Source of the DNA: Neobacillus cucumis | GTDB lineage: Bacteria; Bacillota; Bacilli; Bacillales_B; DSM-18226 | DNA: 64,000 nucleotides | Direction: 5' to 3' | Assembly: GCF_016107705.1 (NCBI RefSeq) | Contig: NZ_JAEHGC010000015.1 | Location: 1-64,000, forward strand | Part shown: positions 1 through 8,497 of the stretch, one piece after another | Layout: each line of letters begins with the position of its first letter | How positions within the stretch are numbered: position 1 is the stretch's first letter | Program-made: the position numbers and the translations under genes | The notes under the pieces: generated by a model | What the model was told of the DNA's origin: nothing | Seen by the model: only the letters and a program-made list of their open reading frames with translations | Database searches by the model: none

Positions 1-320
1 ACTAATCGGGTACTTTAGAGGAGTAAGATAATCTGTGCTCCTTAAGAGTTCAAAGCAAAAAATTAGCCCTCAATGAGAACTTCTGCTAGGTATAACCTTG
101 AAAATAAAATCCCAATAGAATACTTCATAAGATTAAAAAAGGTACAATAAACCTGAGAATTAAGCCTTGAAATAACAAATTAAAACACACTGTGAATTCA
201 TATGTGAAAACCAGAGTGTTTTATGTTGTTATTTGATTGTTTGCACTTCTAATGTAAACCCGTTAAAATTCTACAGCGTTTTTTAAAATATTTATCAAAA
301 AATTACAAAAGTTAATAATG

Positions 321-349
321 TTGAAAATTATTAAAAATTCCCATATAAT
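321..349 (+). promoter_or_regulatory. sigma-A-like promoter of the first permease gene
   Basis: TTGAAA at 321-326 and TATAAT at 344-349 are separated by exactly 17 bases, close to the ideal vegetative promoter. It points at the permease gene starting at 593 and would give a leader of about 240 bases. That leader holds one imperfect long-range inverted repeat (GAAAACGG near 402 and CCGTTTCC near 434) but no motif I can assign to a known purine riboswitch. Bases 1-320 hold nothing else I recognise apart from a weak inverted repeat near 183-228. Confidence 0.55.
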
Positions 350-592
350 GTTCACATCATCGTATTTATCTACCTCACAGATTTAAATACTAGGCAAAGT
401 AGAAAACGGTTTTTTTTAAAATAAATATGAAACACCGTTTCCTAATAAACAACAACTACGATGGTGCAATTAATGTCTATATACTCCCTTAGATATTTAC
501 ACAATGAGAAACGTTTAGATCAAATTTACTATCTGCTACTCTGTTTTTTGCCAAGAAAAATCTATCTTTTCTAATATTTAAGGAGGAAAATA

Positions 593-1954
593 ATGAAAAC
601 GAAATCATCTAATGATGTAAACGCTGTCTTCAACGAAAAACTCCCGCTGGTAAAGTTATTGCCCCTCGGACTTCAGCATCTCCTTACAATGGTAGGATCC
701 TTTATGGTTCCAGTTATTGTCGGTAGTTCAATTGGGCTCGACGCAAAAACCATTGCCTATTTGGTTTCCGCTATTTTACTTTCAAGTGGATTAGCCATCC
801 TTATTCAAGTTTTTGGAATCGGTAAAGGAATTGGTTCTAGACTACCATTTGTAATGGGTTCATCGTTTATCACGCTTGGCCCAATGATCATCATTGGCAA
901 ACAATATGGACTTCCTACTCTTTTTGGCTCAATTATAGCGTCTGGAATTATTATTGTCCTTCTCTCATTTTTCTTTGATAAAATTCTATTATTATTTCCA
1001 AAGGTTGTTACAGGAACTTTCATTACCATTATGGGAATTACTCTTGCACCGACCGCCTTTAAAGATTTTGCAGGCGGTGAGGGAACTCCTGGTTACGGTT
1101 CTCCTAAAAACATCATTATTGGATTAATTGTTTTACTCACCATTGTTTTGCTTCATAAGTATGGAAAAGGAATTATTAAAACATTGTCCATGCTGCTCGG
1201 AGTTGCGATTGGAACAGTAATCGCTGGATTGATGGGAATGATTAATACAAGCCCGATATTATCAGCAAATTGGGTCCAAGTCATCACTCCATTCCACTTT
1301 GGAGCGCCAGTCTTCAAGGTAAGCGCTATTATTACGATGACCATTTTCTGTATTATTAACCTTATTCAATGTTTCGGTTCCTTCTCAGTATTAGATGAGG
1401 CTTGTGAAACTGAATCATCTGAAAAGACAATTGTAAGCGGATTAAGAGGGCAAGCAATCACTCAAGTATTATCGGGTTTGTTTAACTCTGTACCTCATGC
1501 ATTCTTAAATGAAAACATTGGCGTTATGGCCCTAAGTGGTGTGAAAAGCCGTTATGTATCAATCACAACTGGATGCTCTCTTGTCATTCTAAGCTTTTTA
1601 CCAAAATTTGCAGCTGTTATTACCATCATTCCGGCATGTGTCCGCGGCGGTGCGATGCTTGCAATTTTCGGTATGGTAACAGCAGCTGGGATTTCAATTC
1701 TTTCAAAAGTTGATTTCCATAAGACTCATGCAACACTTATCATCGGTACGAGCATGTCTGTTGGCGTAGGTTCAAACTTCCAGCCTGATGTATTTGCTCA
1801 TATGCCAGCCATGCTTCAGATGTTGCTAAGCAATGGCCTATTCTCAGCAAGTATCATTGCAATCGTATTGAATCTTTGTCTCAATTTCCAAACTATGTTT
1901 AAGTTACCGCGTTTACAATCAGAGGAACAAGAGCTGATCCGAGAAGGCTCTTAA
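593..1954 (+). CDS. NCS2-family purine (urate/xanthine-type) permease, variant substrate site
   Basis: Integral membrane transporter of the NCS2/NAT family (453 aa), which moves purines or pyrimidines with protons. The length, the hydrophobic helices and the TM10 signature ENIGVMALSGVKSR (residues 307-320) place it in the family; the GVKSR end is like urate/xanthine carriers, while ENIG is like uracil carriers. The TM8 position that is normally Glu (as in the permease at 3352) is Gln here (Q259, in LIQCFGSF). AGGAGG at 581-586 supports the ATG. The uricase genes nearby suggest urate or xanthine as substrate, by analogy with B. subtilis PucJ/PucK. The family is certain; the substrate is inferred. 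Confidence 0.85.
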   Translation: MKTKSSNDVNAVFNEKLPLVKLLPLGLQHLLTMVGSFMVPVIVGSSIGLDAKTIAYLVSAILLSSGLAILIQVFGIGKGIGSRLPFVMGSSFITLGPMIIIGKQYGLPTLFGSIIASGIIIVLLSFFFDKILLLFPKVVTGTFITIMGITLAPTAFKDFAGGEGTPGYGSPKNIIIGLIVLLTIVLLHKYGKGIIKTLSMLLGVAIGTVIAGLMGMINTSPILSANWVQVITPFHFGAPVFKVSAIITMTIFCIINLIQCFGSFSVLDEACETESSEKTIVSGLRGQAITQVLSGLFNSVPHAFLNENIGVMALSGVKSRYVSITTGCSLVILSFLPKFAAVITIIPACVRGGAMLAIFGMVTAAGISILSKVDFHKTHATLIIGTSMSVGVGSNFQPDVFAHMPAMLQMLLSNGLFSASIIAIVLNLCLNFQTMFKLPRLQSEEQELIREGS

Positions 1955-1960
1955 AAAACG

Positions 1961-1990
1961 AGGCCCTATTGCAATGGGGCCTTGTTTTTT
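1961..1990 (+). terminator. Rho-independent terminator of the first permease
   Basis: AGGCCC and GGGCCT flank a short loop that contains the self-complementary ATTGCAAT; a run of T follows at once. It lies 7 bases after the permease stop codon. Confidence 0.85.
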
Positions 1991-2062
1991 TAAAATTCTG
2001 CTCGGTTGGGCCGAATAGGGGTAAGTCCGGGATAAGTCCAAAAACCGCCATATAGGAGTAAT

Positions 2063-2164
2063 ACCAGCGTCCAGAAGTTCCAGATGCATTAATCATCCCA
2101 GTTGGTAATGGTACCCTTGTACTTGGTGCGTACTATGGTTTTAAAGAGTTATTTAAAATATAAG
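2063..2164 (+). pseudogene. remnant of a pyridoxal-phosphate-dependent lyase
   Basis: One frame reads YQRPEVPDALIIPVGNGTL and then VLGAYYGFKELFKI before a stop. The PVGNGTL..GAYYGFKEL pattern is the phosphate-binding glycine loop of fold-type II PLP enzymes (threonine synthase or diaminopropionate-lyase-like). There is no start codon or N-terminal domain, and stops lie just upstream (TAG and TAA in frame). The rest of the enzyme is gone, so this is a dead fragment. The family follows from the motif; the exact enzyme is unknown. Confidence 0.5.
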
Positions 2165-2570
2165 AAGGCACCAGATAAAAAATTGTAACCCCTCTTTGTG
2201 GTGCAGGAATTAAATCAAAATAACTGTGGAAATAAGGAAGTGGTATTTCAGATTGAGTCGTTACAACTTTTAGTAGTGACTATTGAGAGGTTGATTGAAT
2301 GCATTTGCACTTAGACCCATCAATATTGATTATTTTTGGATTTTAGCTTCATTCATTGATTAAGTTAAATATATTCAAGGAAAGTTGAAAGGAAACTTTT
2401 TGAAGTGTACGAAAAAACACTTTAACTTTTTATAATAATTATTAAATAATAATCAGAAAAATATTGAAATTAGGAATTTTTGGTGCTAATATTATAAATA
2501 TATTTTGGAACAATGTTCCTTAATGAGCAACAAATGGCATATCATTACATTTAGGGAAGGGGGAAGTGAA

Positions 2571-2744
2571 TTGTTCTACAGTAAAAGACAAATTGTTGGT
2601 CAGAGGATTTCAAATAGAATGAATAAATTAACGGCAATCTCTGTGCCTTCAGTCGGTGTAACTTGATTGTCTTTGACAAAGGAGTTTCGTGAAGGCAAGG
2701 AATTAGTTAGTAAATGGATGACGGAAGCAGGCATGAGGGTATGA
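2571..2744 (+). pseudogene. decayed N-terminal fragment of allantoate amidohydrolase
   Basis: After an AAGGGGGAAG ribosome binding site, a TTG start opens a frame reading RISNRMNKLTAISVPSVGVT, then stop, then LSLTKEFREGKELVSK and WMTEAGMRV, then stop. This matches the N-terminus of M20-type allantoate deiminase/N-carbamoyl-amino-acid hydrolases, in which GVTRLSLT and EAGMRVRID are typical. Both stops (2664-2666 and 2742-2744) are TGA where arginine is expected, consistent with CGA-to-TGA changes. Everything after about residue 57, including the metal site, is missing. Its place beside the urate genes fits a former allantoin branch. Confidence 0.6.
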
Positions 2745-2745
2745 A

Positions 2746-2970
2746 TTGAATCCTGCATGGGGTGATCAGCATCCTCGGTTTGGTTATCCGGGAAGTGAAG
2801 TGAATGTATTAGAATTAACAGAGCATTTACAGGTATTATTAGAAATTGGTTATATCAGTGAGGGCTCACAAAATGTTGTTGTCTTTGAAGTAAAACCGGT
2901 TGGAAATGAAAATTCGGATGGTATTTGCACAATCCAAACGGCTTTTGTCCAAGCCTGGGCAAGAGTTTAA
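2746..2970 (+). pseudogene. C-terminal remnant of a sugar-phosphate isomerase/epimerase
   Basis: The 74-residue frame contains NPAWGDQHPRFGYPGSEVNV, a short linker and LEIGYISEGSQNVVVFEVKP. This resembles the last quarter of TIM-barrel AP-endonuclease-2-like sugar isomerases (WGDEH..FG.PGSE..., IGY...VSFEVKP). No N-terminal part precedes it, and it abuts the decayed allantoate hydrolase in another frame, so a deletion has joined two unrelated gene ends. Between 2971 and 3351 I see only a 20-codon open frame (3133-3195) with a good ribosome binding site, probably another gene start cut short. Confidence 0.5.
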
Positions 2971-3132
2971 TACATTGTTCTTAGATTTATTCTTAATAAA
3001 AAACGATTGTGAATTATAAAAAAGGGAGGAATTTTGGCAAGTTACGCAGAATGATAAATTAAATCTTTTTTTGACAGCGTTTCCACGGGCATCTCAAAAA
3101 TAATGTAAATTTTTGATTAAAAGGGAGTAAAT

Positions 3133-3195
3133 ATGTCTATCTATGAAGCTGTTGTATATAAAGATAAAGAATTAATGTCAAAGGTGAATTCTTGA
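3133..3195 (+). other. 20-codon open frame with ribosome binding site, probable gene-start remnant
   Basis: AAAGGGAG precedes an ATG that opens MSIYEAVVYKDKELMSKVNS and stops. The ribosome binding site and amino-acid composition look genuine, but the length is not. I do not recognise the family. It most likely is the surviving 5' end of a deleted gene, like its neighbours; a real micro-peptide cannot be excluded. Confidence 0.2.
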
Positions 3196-3351
3196 ATCAA
3201 TCTCAAATGTGATTCATAGTTTTGATTTTTTTGCCAAAATAATTCTGAATATTATTTATATTCCGCAAGTAGTTTGTTGTTTATTGAATAGTTGCCCCGG
3301 CTTTGTGAAAAATGCAACTCCAATATTTTCTTATATCAAGGAGGAACATGG

Positions 3352-4680
3352 ATGGGAAAATTAAGCTTCGGTAAAACAATTGCGTTAGGATTTCAGCATG
3401 TTTGTGTTATGTATGGCGGTGCTATAGCAGTTCCATTAATTGTAGCCCATTCACTTGGATTGACACAACAACAGCTTGTTTATCTTATTTCGTTTGATTT
3501 ATTGTCATGCGGTATTGCGACTTTAATCCAAGTAATTGGTTTTGGGAGTATCGCCGGTATTCGATTACCCGCTTTAATGGCCGTATCCTTTATCGTTCTT
3601 GATCCTGCCATAGCAATTGGCAAGGCATATTCGATAACAGGTGTATTCGGGGCAGTTATGGTTTCAGGAATAGTAATTGCCCTTTGTGCCCCGTTTATTG
3701 GTAAGTTGGCAAAGTTTTTCCCTCCTATTGTTTCGGGTTCTGTAATTCTCATAATTGGTATTACCTTAATGCCTGTTGCGATGGCTAATGCTGCTGGCGG
3801 TCAAGGAGCTGAAAATTTTGGGGATCCAAAGAATCTGCTCATCGCTGCATTTACCTTACTCTGCTTTTTAATTTTCAACACATTTTTTAAGGGATTTTTA
3901 AAGTCAATTTCTGTCTTAATTTCGATGATCATTGGTACAGTGGCAGCTAGTTTCTTTGGAATGGTGAATTTTTCAACAGTAAGCACAGCAAAATGGTTTA
4001 ACATTGTCACGCCATTTTATTTTGGAACACCTACATTCCACCTTTCTGCCATTATTACAATGGTTATTATCTCCTTTATTATTGCGATTGAAAGTATTGG
4101 CGTATTTATGGCACTTGGTGAATTTTCAGAAAAGAAAATTGGCGAAGCCGATATTAAAAAAGGGCTGCGTGCAGAAGGAATTGGCGCATTTATTAGTAGT
4201 ATCCTAAATTCCTTCAATCATTCGACTTTTTCACAGAATGTTGGGTTAGTTATGCTTACGAAAGTAACAAATTTAAGTGTTTTGGTTGCTTCCGGGATTA
4301 TCCTTGTATTTTTAGGTCTTGTACCAAAAGTAGGAGCTCTCACCACTATGATTCCTGCTCCTGTTCTTGGTGGGGCCATGATCCCGATGTTTGGCATGCT
4401 AATTGCAGCCGCATTAAAAATTATTGGGAAAGCGGATATGTCTTTGCCATCTAATCAAATTACAATTGCTATTGGCGTTGGTATCGCATTAGCAATAAAA
4501 GGTGTCCCATCTGCCTTTACTCATCTTCCACAAACACTTCATTTATTAATTGGGGATGGCGTTGTAATTGGTGCATTAGTTCTTGTTATATTAAACGCAT
4601 TGTTAAATAGTAGTTTGCAAGAAGGGCATTTTCATGGATTCGAGAAAGTAGAAACAGAAGCCATATTGGATGCTGAATAG
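3352..4680 (+). CDS. NCS2-family urate/xanthine permease
   Basis: Second purine permease (442 aa). It has the canonical family signatures: the TM8 acidic residue in IESIGVFMALGE and the TM10 motif QNVGLVMLTKV. An open frame extends 20 codons upstream, but AAGGAGG at 3339-3345 sits correctly for the ATG at 3352, so I use that start. A PucR-type regulator follows 31 bases downstream, and the uricase genes are 2 kb further on. By analogy with B. subtilis PucJ/PucK this is a urate importer. It differs from the first permease at both substrate-site positions, so the two may prefer different purines. Confidence 0.85.
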   Translation: MGKLSFGKTIALGFQHVCVMYGGAIAVPLIVAHSLGLTQQQLVYLISFDLLSCGIATLIQVIGFGSIAGIRLPALMAVSFIVLDPAIAIGKAYSITGVFGAVMVSGIVIALCAPFIGKLAKFFPPIVSGSVILIIGITLMPVAMANAAGGQGAENFGDPKNLLIAAFTLLCFLIFNTFFKGFLKSISVLISMIIGTVAASFFGMVNFSTVSTAKWFNIVTPFYFGTPTFHLSAIITMVIISFIIAIESIGVFMALGEFSEKKIGEADIKKGLRAEGIGAFISSILNSFNHSTFSQNVGLVMLTKVTNLSVLVASGIILVFLGLVPKVGALTTMIPAPVLGGAMIPMFGMLIAAALKIIGKADMSLPSNQITIAIGVGIALAIKGVPSAFTHLPQTLHLLIGDGVVIGALVLVILNALLNSSLQEGHFHGFEKVETEAILDAE

Positions 4681-4711
4681 AGCAGGTTTTAATAAAATGG
4701 AGGCGTGAACA

Positions 4712-5944
4712 ATGTCATTTCTGGTATCTGACTTTTTAAAGCTGCAGGTAATTGGTAGCAGCCGTATTGTAGCAGGAGATCGAGGGGGAAATAACAGCAT
4801 CCGTTCTGTCAGCATTATGGATGCTCCCGATACATCATGGTTAAAACGAGGGGATTTGCTACTAACAACCGGGTATGTCTTTAAAGATCACAAGGATACT
4901 CAGATTAAATTGCTCAATGACCTCGCCGGGAAACATTGTTCCGGATTGGCTATTAAAGTAAAAAGGTTTTTTTCTGAAATTCCGGCAGTTATGTTACACG
5001 AGGCAGATCGCTTAGGTCTGCCTTTAATAGAATTATCGTCTGATATTGTTTTATCTGATCTGCTTCTTTCGGTAACGAAGGAGATTGTGAATTATGAAGA
5101 TTTGTCTAATAAGAAAAATTCTTTAGTCTCACTAATTTTGGGCCATCCACTCGAGCATGGAGATCTAGAATTAATCTCCCATCAATATAAGTTCATGCCT
5201 AAATCCAATTATATTGCGATGATGATATCAGTTAATCCCTATAGTGGAGATAAACCGGTTATTAGTCCAACCACCTTTGTTCAAATGGCAAACGAGGTTG
5301 GAAACAAAGTAAATGCAAAGTTGCTAATGATTCCTAACAATAAAGATTTTGCAGTCATTTTAAATCCTCTTAATCTAAATAAACCGCTAGAACTTGCCGC
5401 TTTTGCAAGAAAAACTGCAAGACTTCTGGGAAATCAAATTCAAAAGAAAATTCCCAAACAAGTGATTCAAATCGGAATCGGTTCACCATGTACTCAACTT
5501 TCGAGAATACATAAAAGCTATAAAGAAGCTACGGAAGCTGTTCATTTTGGAAAAACAAATTCAGACCACAGGAATTTGGCCATTTACGAATACGCTGATT
5601 ATGCACCTGAAGGTTTATTTCAGCATTTATCTGATGACGTGTTAAAAAACTATGTCAAAAGTACACTGGAAGTGCTAACTGCATATGACCAAGAAAATAA
5701 CTCGAATCTGCTGCAGACCTTAGAGGCATTCCTGGAAAGCGGCGGCAAGCTGGCAGAAACTGCGAATGTTCTTTTTGTACATCGAAACACGGTGAGATTT
5801 AGGATTTTACGAATTGAGGAATTATTGGGTATTGATCTAAATGAAAGCAAGACGGCATTTCGCCTCCAATTAGGGTTGCGAATTGCAAGGATGCTCGACT
5901 TGCTGCCTTGTTCAAAAGAAGTTGAAATAAAGTCAATGATTTAA
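4712..5944 (+). CDS. PucR-family transcriptional regulator, full length
   Basis: Cytoplasmic regulator of 410 aa with the usual three parts: PucR N-terminal ligand-type domain (about 8-125), a central GGDEF-like CdaR region (about 150-290) and a C-terminal helix-turn-helix of the HTH_30 type (LFVHRNTVRFRI, about 353-385). GGAGG lies about 8 bases before the ATG. The family controls purine degradation in B. subtilis. It lies directly behind a urate-type permease and faces a terminator, so it is probably co-transcribed with the permease and regulates the locus. Whether it is the true orthologue of pucR I cannot say. Confidence 0.8.
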   Translation: MSFLVSDFLKLQVIGSSRIVAGDRGGNNSIRSVSIMDAPDTSWLKRGDLLLTTGYVFKDHKDTQIKLLNDLAGKHCSGLAIKVKRFFSEIPAVMLHEADRLGLPLIELSSDIVLSDLLLSVTKEIVNYEDLSNKKNSLVSLILGHPLEHGDLELISHQYKFMPKSNYIAMMISVNPYSGDKPVISPTTFVQMANEVGNKVNAKLLMIPNNKDFAVILNPLNLNKPLELAAFARKTARLLGNQIQKKIPKQVIQIGIGSPCTQLSRIHKSYKEATEAVHFGKTNSDHRNLAIYEYADYAPEGLFQHLSDDVLKNYVKSTLEVLTAYDQENNSNLLQTLEAFLESGGKLAETANVLFVHRNTVRFRILRIEELLGIDLNESKTAFRLQLGLRIARMLDLLPCSKEVEIKSMI

Positions 5945-5952
5945 AGATTTTT

Positions 5953-5987
5953 AGGGCCGGAATGATTTCCCGGCCCTTTTATTTTTG
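5953..5987 (+). terminator. Rho-independent terminator
   Basis: GGGCCGG and CCGGCCC form a strong stem with a 9-base loop, followed by TTTTATTTTT. It serves the plus-strand PucR gene; the T tract overlaps the stop codon of the convergent minus-strand gene. Confidence 0.85.
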
Positions 5988-6707
5988 CCCGGAATATTGG
6001 TAACTCCATAAGGCCAACTGTAATTTGAAAATATTCTCCCCATTGTTAAAATCCATACCAAGAAGTTCTTTAATTTTTGGCAAACGCTGGTGTACGGTGT
6101 TGCGGTGAATACCCAGTGTATGAGCCGTTTCTGTCGGTTTTAGACAGCTATTCAGGTATACCGATAGTGTTTTAATGAAATCTGAATGATTCAACCGATC
6201 ATATTCAATTAACGGAGACAGTAAGTGAGTATAATAATTTTCTAGAACATCTTTTGGAATATATCGCAGTAACGAATAGATTTCAATTTCTTTTTCCTCT
6301 TCCAGCGTCTCTTCGGACTGAACTGCTAATATTCTCCTTAGTACTACAAGAACTAAATCAGCTATCGATTGTTCATCTGGAATTTGAAAGATGGGAAAAG
6401 AATATTCATCTCCAATAGAAATCATCTCAGAAGGCAGTGAGCGTTGTAAATGGTTGGTTTTGATTCCCAGTCCTGCACACTTCCGTTTTGCTAGATCCTG
6501 AACCAATTTAATTAATGAAGCTTCTTCATTTTTGAAAACATACCCCGTAGTTAAGACCAAATCTCCTTCTTTAAGCCAATGAATAACATCAGGGGCGTCG
6601 AAACTATTAACTGATGTTATATAGTTGGAAATTCCATTAAAACCTGCAGCGATCTTACAAGTGTTTAATGGAGGGCAGCTTAATGCTTCTGCTAAAGTCA
6701 ACTTCAT
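5979..6707 (-). CDS. short PucR-family regulator lacking the central domain
   Basis: A 242-aa protein with the PucR N-terminal domain (about 1-120; SFDAPDVIHWLKEGDLVLTT) and the HTH_30 C-terminus (IHRNTVHQRLPKIKELLG, from residue 200). The central GGDEF-like domain of about 165 residues found in full-length members is absent. The join is clean: YIPKDVLENYY aligns with the region just before the HTH of the 410-aa paralogue next door. An AGGAAG site precedes the ATG. It is divergent from uraD across a 200-base region with a perfect palindrome, so it is a candidate local regulator, perhaps a constitutive or competing DNA binder. Confidence 0.75.
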   Translation of the reverse strand: MKLTLAEALSCPPLNTCKIAAGFNGISNYITSVNSFDAPDVIHWLKEGDLVLTTGYVFKNEEASLIKLVQDLAKRKCAGLGIKTNHLQRSLPSEMISIGDEYSFPIFQIPDEQSIADLVLVVLRRILAVQSEETLEEEKEIEIYSLLRYIPKDVLENYYTHLLSPLIEYDRLNHSDFIKTLSVYLNSCLKPTETAHTLGIHRNTVHQRLPKIKELLGMDFNNGENIFKLQLALWSYQYSGQK

Positions 6708-6760
6708 GGTTCCACTTCCTTTTATAAGAAGTTTCTAATTATAAATAGTTTACCTTATAG

Positions 6761-6775
6761 TGTGCTCAGAGCACA
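6761..6775. promoter_or_regulatory. perfect palindromic operator candidate between regulator and uraD
   Basis: TGTGCTC-A-GAGCACA is a perfect 15-base palindrome, 18 bases upstream of the -35 box of the proposed uraD promoter and 54 bases upstream of the divergent regulator start. Palindrome and position are seen; that a PucR-type protein binds it is inferred. Confidence 0.45.
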
Positions 6776-6792
6776 ATGGAAAGTAGTCAGAT

Positions 6793-6821
6793 TTGTCAGG
6801 TTCGGCTAATGACCATAATAA
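6793..6821 (+). promoter_or_regulatory. probable promoter of the uraD-uricase operon
   Basis: TTGTCA (6793-6798) and TAATAA (6816-6821) are separated by 17 bases. The promoter would transcribe uraD and the following urate genes. Confidence 0.45.
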
Positions 6822-6916
6822 TAAATCCTATTAAAATTAAATTAATCCTTAATAACTATTAAATGAGTAGTTTATTAGGAGAGAGGGGGGTCTCTAAATA
6901 GAAAGGAATGAAAAAT

Positions 6917-7417
6917 ATGAGCAGGAAGCTGGCAAAAATGAATGAACTTGATCAAGCTGCTTTTACCGAAGCACTTGGGTGGGTTTTTGAACATTCACCG
7001 TGGGTAGCGGAAAAGGCTTGGGTAAATCAACCGTTTCATTCTATATCAGAACTGCATAGGACGATGGTTCATGTGGTTCAGGAGGCTGATCTAAATGAAA
7101 AACTTGCTCTCTTGAGGGCACACCCTGATTTGGCAGGGCGAGTTCAAATGGCAGATGCATCAGTTAAAGAACAAGCGGGTGCAGGCCTTCATCAGCTTTC
7201 AAGAGAAGAACATGAGGAATTTCTTTTACTCAATAAGACATATACAGACAAATTCGAATTTCCTTTCATCATGGCAGTAAAAGGCCAAAACAAAGAATCC
7301 ATAAAGCAGATGTTGAAAAAACGGCTGCACAATGGACCTGAGGCTGAACTTAAAGAAGCTCTGGAACAAATCTATAAAATAGCTTTGTTTCGCTTAGAGG
7401 ATTTTCTTAACGCCTAG
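6917..7417 (+). CDS. uraD: 2-oxo-4-hydroxy-4-carboxy-5-ureidoimidazoline (OHCU) decarboxylase
   Basis: Makes S-allantoin from OHCU, the last step of uricolysis. The 166-aa protein has the family motif LLRAHPDLAGR with catalytic His at about 69, the early EHSPWV segment, and FEFPFIMAVKGQNK near 113. In B. subtilis this activity is the N-terminal half of PucL; here it is a separate gene upstream of uricase. An ATG at 6908 is also in frame but directly abuts AAAGGA, so the ATG at 6917 with normal spacing is preferred. Uricase follows after a 108-base gap. Confidence 0.85.
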   Translation: MSRKLAKMNELDQAAFTEALGWVFEHSPWVAEKAWVNQPFHSISELHRTMVHVVQEADLNEKLALLRAHPDLAGRVQMADASVKEQAGAGLHQLSREEHEEFLLLNKTYTDKFEFPFIMAVKGQNKESIKQMLKKRLHNGPEAELKEALEQIYKIALFRLEDFLNA

Positions 7418-7525
7418 CTTAGAGGTAATAACAAAATGCCAGAGCTTTCTTCCATTCTTTTGTAAATGAACGGGCTACCGTTGATTTAGATTTTAAATGA
7501 TTTAAAAATAGAAGGAGGAGTTTTT

Positions 7526-8497
7526 ATGAGTTCAAAGGAAAGAGTTATGTATTATGGTAAAGGTGATGTATTTGTTTTCCGGACCTATCAAACCCCGCTT
7601 GAAGGTATTAAATCAATTCCTGAGTCCGGCTTTACTGGCCGCAATAACGTTATTTTTGGAATGAATGCTAAGATTGCTCTTGAAGGGGATTTTGAGGAAT
7701 CATTTACGAAAGCGGACAACAGCCGTGTTGTTGCTACTGATTCTATGAAAAACTTTATTTTGCGCCAAGCAGCACAGTACCATGGACCGACTTTTGAGGG
7801 ATTTTTAGCATTTGTTTGTAATCGCTTCCTTAACACTTATGCACATCTTACTGCTGTTGAAATTACTGCCGATGAAGTTCCCTTTGAAACGGTAAATGTT
7901 GCCGGACAAGATCAATTGGAGGCAAGTCCGCTGGTTTACAGACATTCAAGAAATGAATTAATCACGACTACTGTAAAGGTACAACGGACTGAGAAAGGAA
8001 ATAAAATTGTAAAGCAAGAAAGCGGTATTAGGAATCTTCACTTGATTAAAGTATCCGGCAGTTCATTCTACGGTTTTATTCATGATGAATATACTACCTT
8101 GCCGGAAGCAAAGGATCGTCCGCTTTATATCTATTTAGATATCCATTATCGTTACAACAATAACGAGGATGCAGTTTCAGACAATCCGGCTGTTTATGTT
8201 CCAGCTGAACAAGTTCGTGATATTACTGCTTCTGTTTTCCATGAGGCAGAAACAAAATCCATCCAAGATTTAATATACCGTGTAGGTTTACGTATTCTTC
8301 AACGCTTCCCGCAGCTTGCAGAAGTACAGTTTTTATCTAATAACCGTACATGGGAAACGATTGTTGAAGTTCCAGATTCTAATGCTGCTGTATTTACAGA
8401 GCCAAGGCCACCGTACGGTTTCCAAGGTTTTGTTGTCGACCGCCAAGACCTTGAGAATGAAGGATTAGCGGTTTCTCCACAAAAGGTAGAGGCATGA
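7526..8497 (+). CDS. urate oxidase (uricase)
   Basis: Cofactor-free oxidation of urate to 5-hydroxyisourate, releasing H2O2. The 323-aa length fits one uricase unit made of two T-fold domains. The catalytic Lys (K12 in YYGKGDVFVFRT) and Thr (T71 in VVATDSMKN) are present. AGGAGG precedes the ATG with good spacing. It is the counterpart of the C-terminal half of B. subtilis PucL. Its stop overlaps the start of the HIU hydrolase gene (ATGA), so the two are translationally coupled. Confidence 0.92.
   Translation: MSSKERVMYYGKGDVFVFRTYQTPLEGIKSIPESGFTGRNNVIFGMNAKIALEGDFEESFTKADNSRVVATDSMKNFILRQAAQYHGPTFEGFLAFVCNRFLNTYAHLTAVEITADEVPFETVNVAGQDQLEASPLVYRHSRNELITTTVKVQRTEKGNKIVKQESGIRNLHLIKVSGSSFYGFIHDEYTTLPEAKDRPLYIYLDIHYRYNNNEDAVSDNPAVYVPAEQVRDITASVFHEAETKSIQDLIYRVGLRILQRFPQLAEVQFLSNNRTWETIVEVPDSNAAVFTEPRPPYGFQGFVVDRQDLENEGLAVSPQKVEA

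Noticed and set aside
350..592. Purine riboswitch before the urate-type permease
   Set aside because: The conserved J2/3 and loop sequences of the purine aptamer are not present in the leader.
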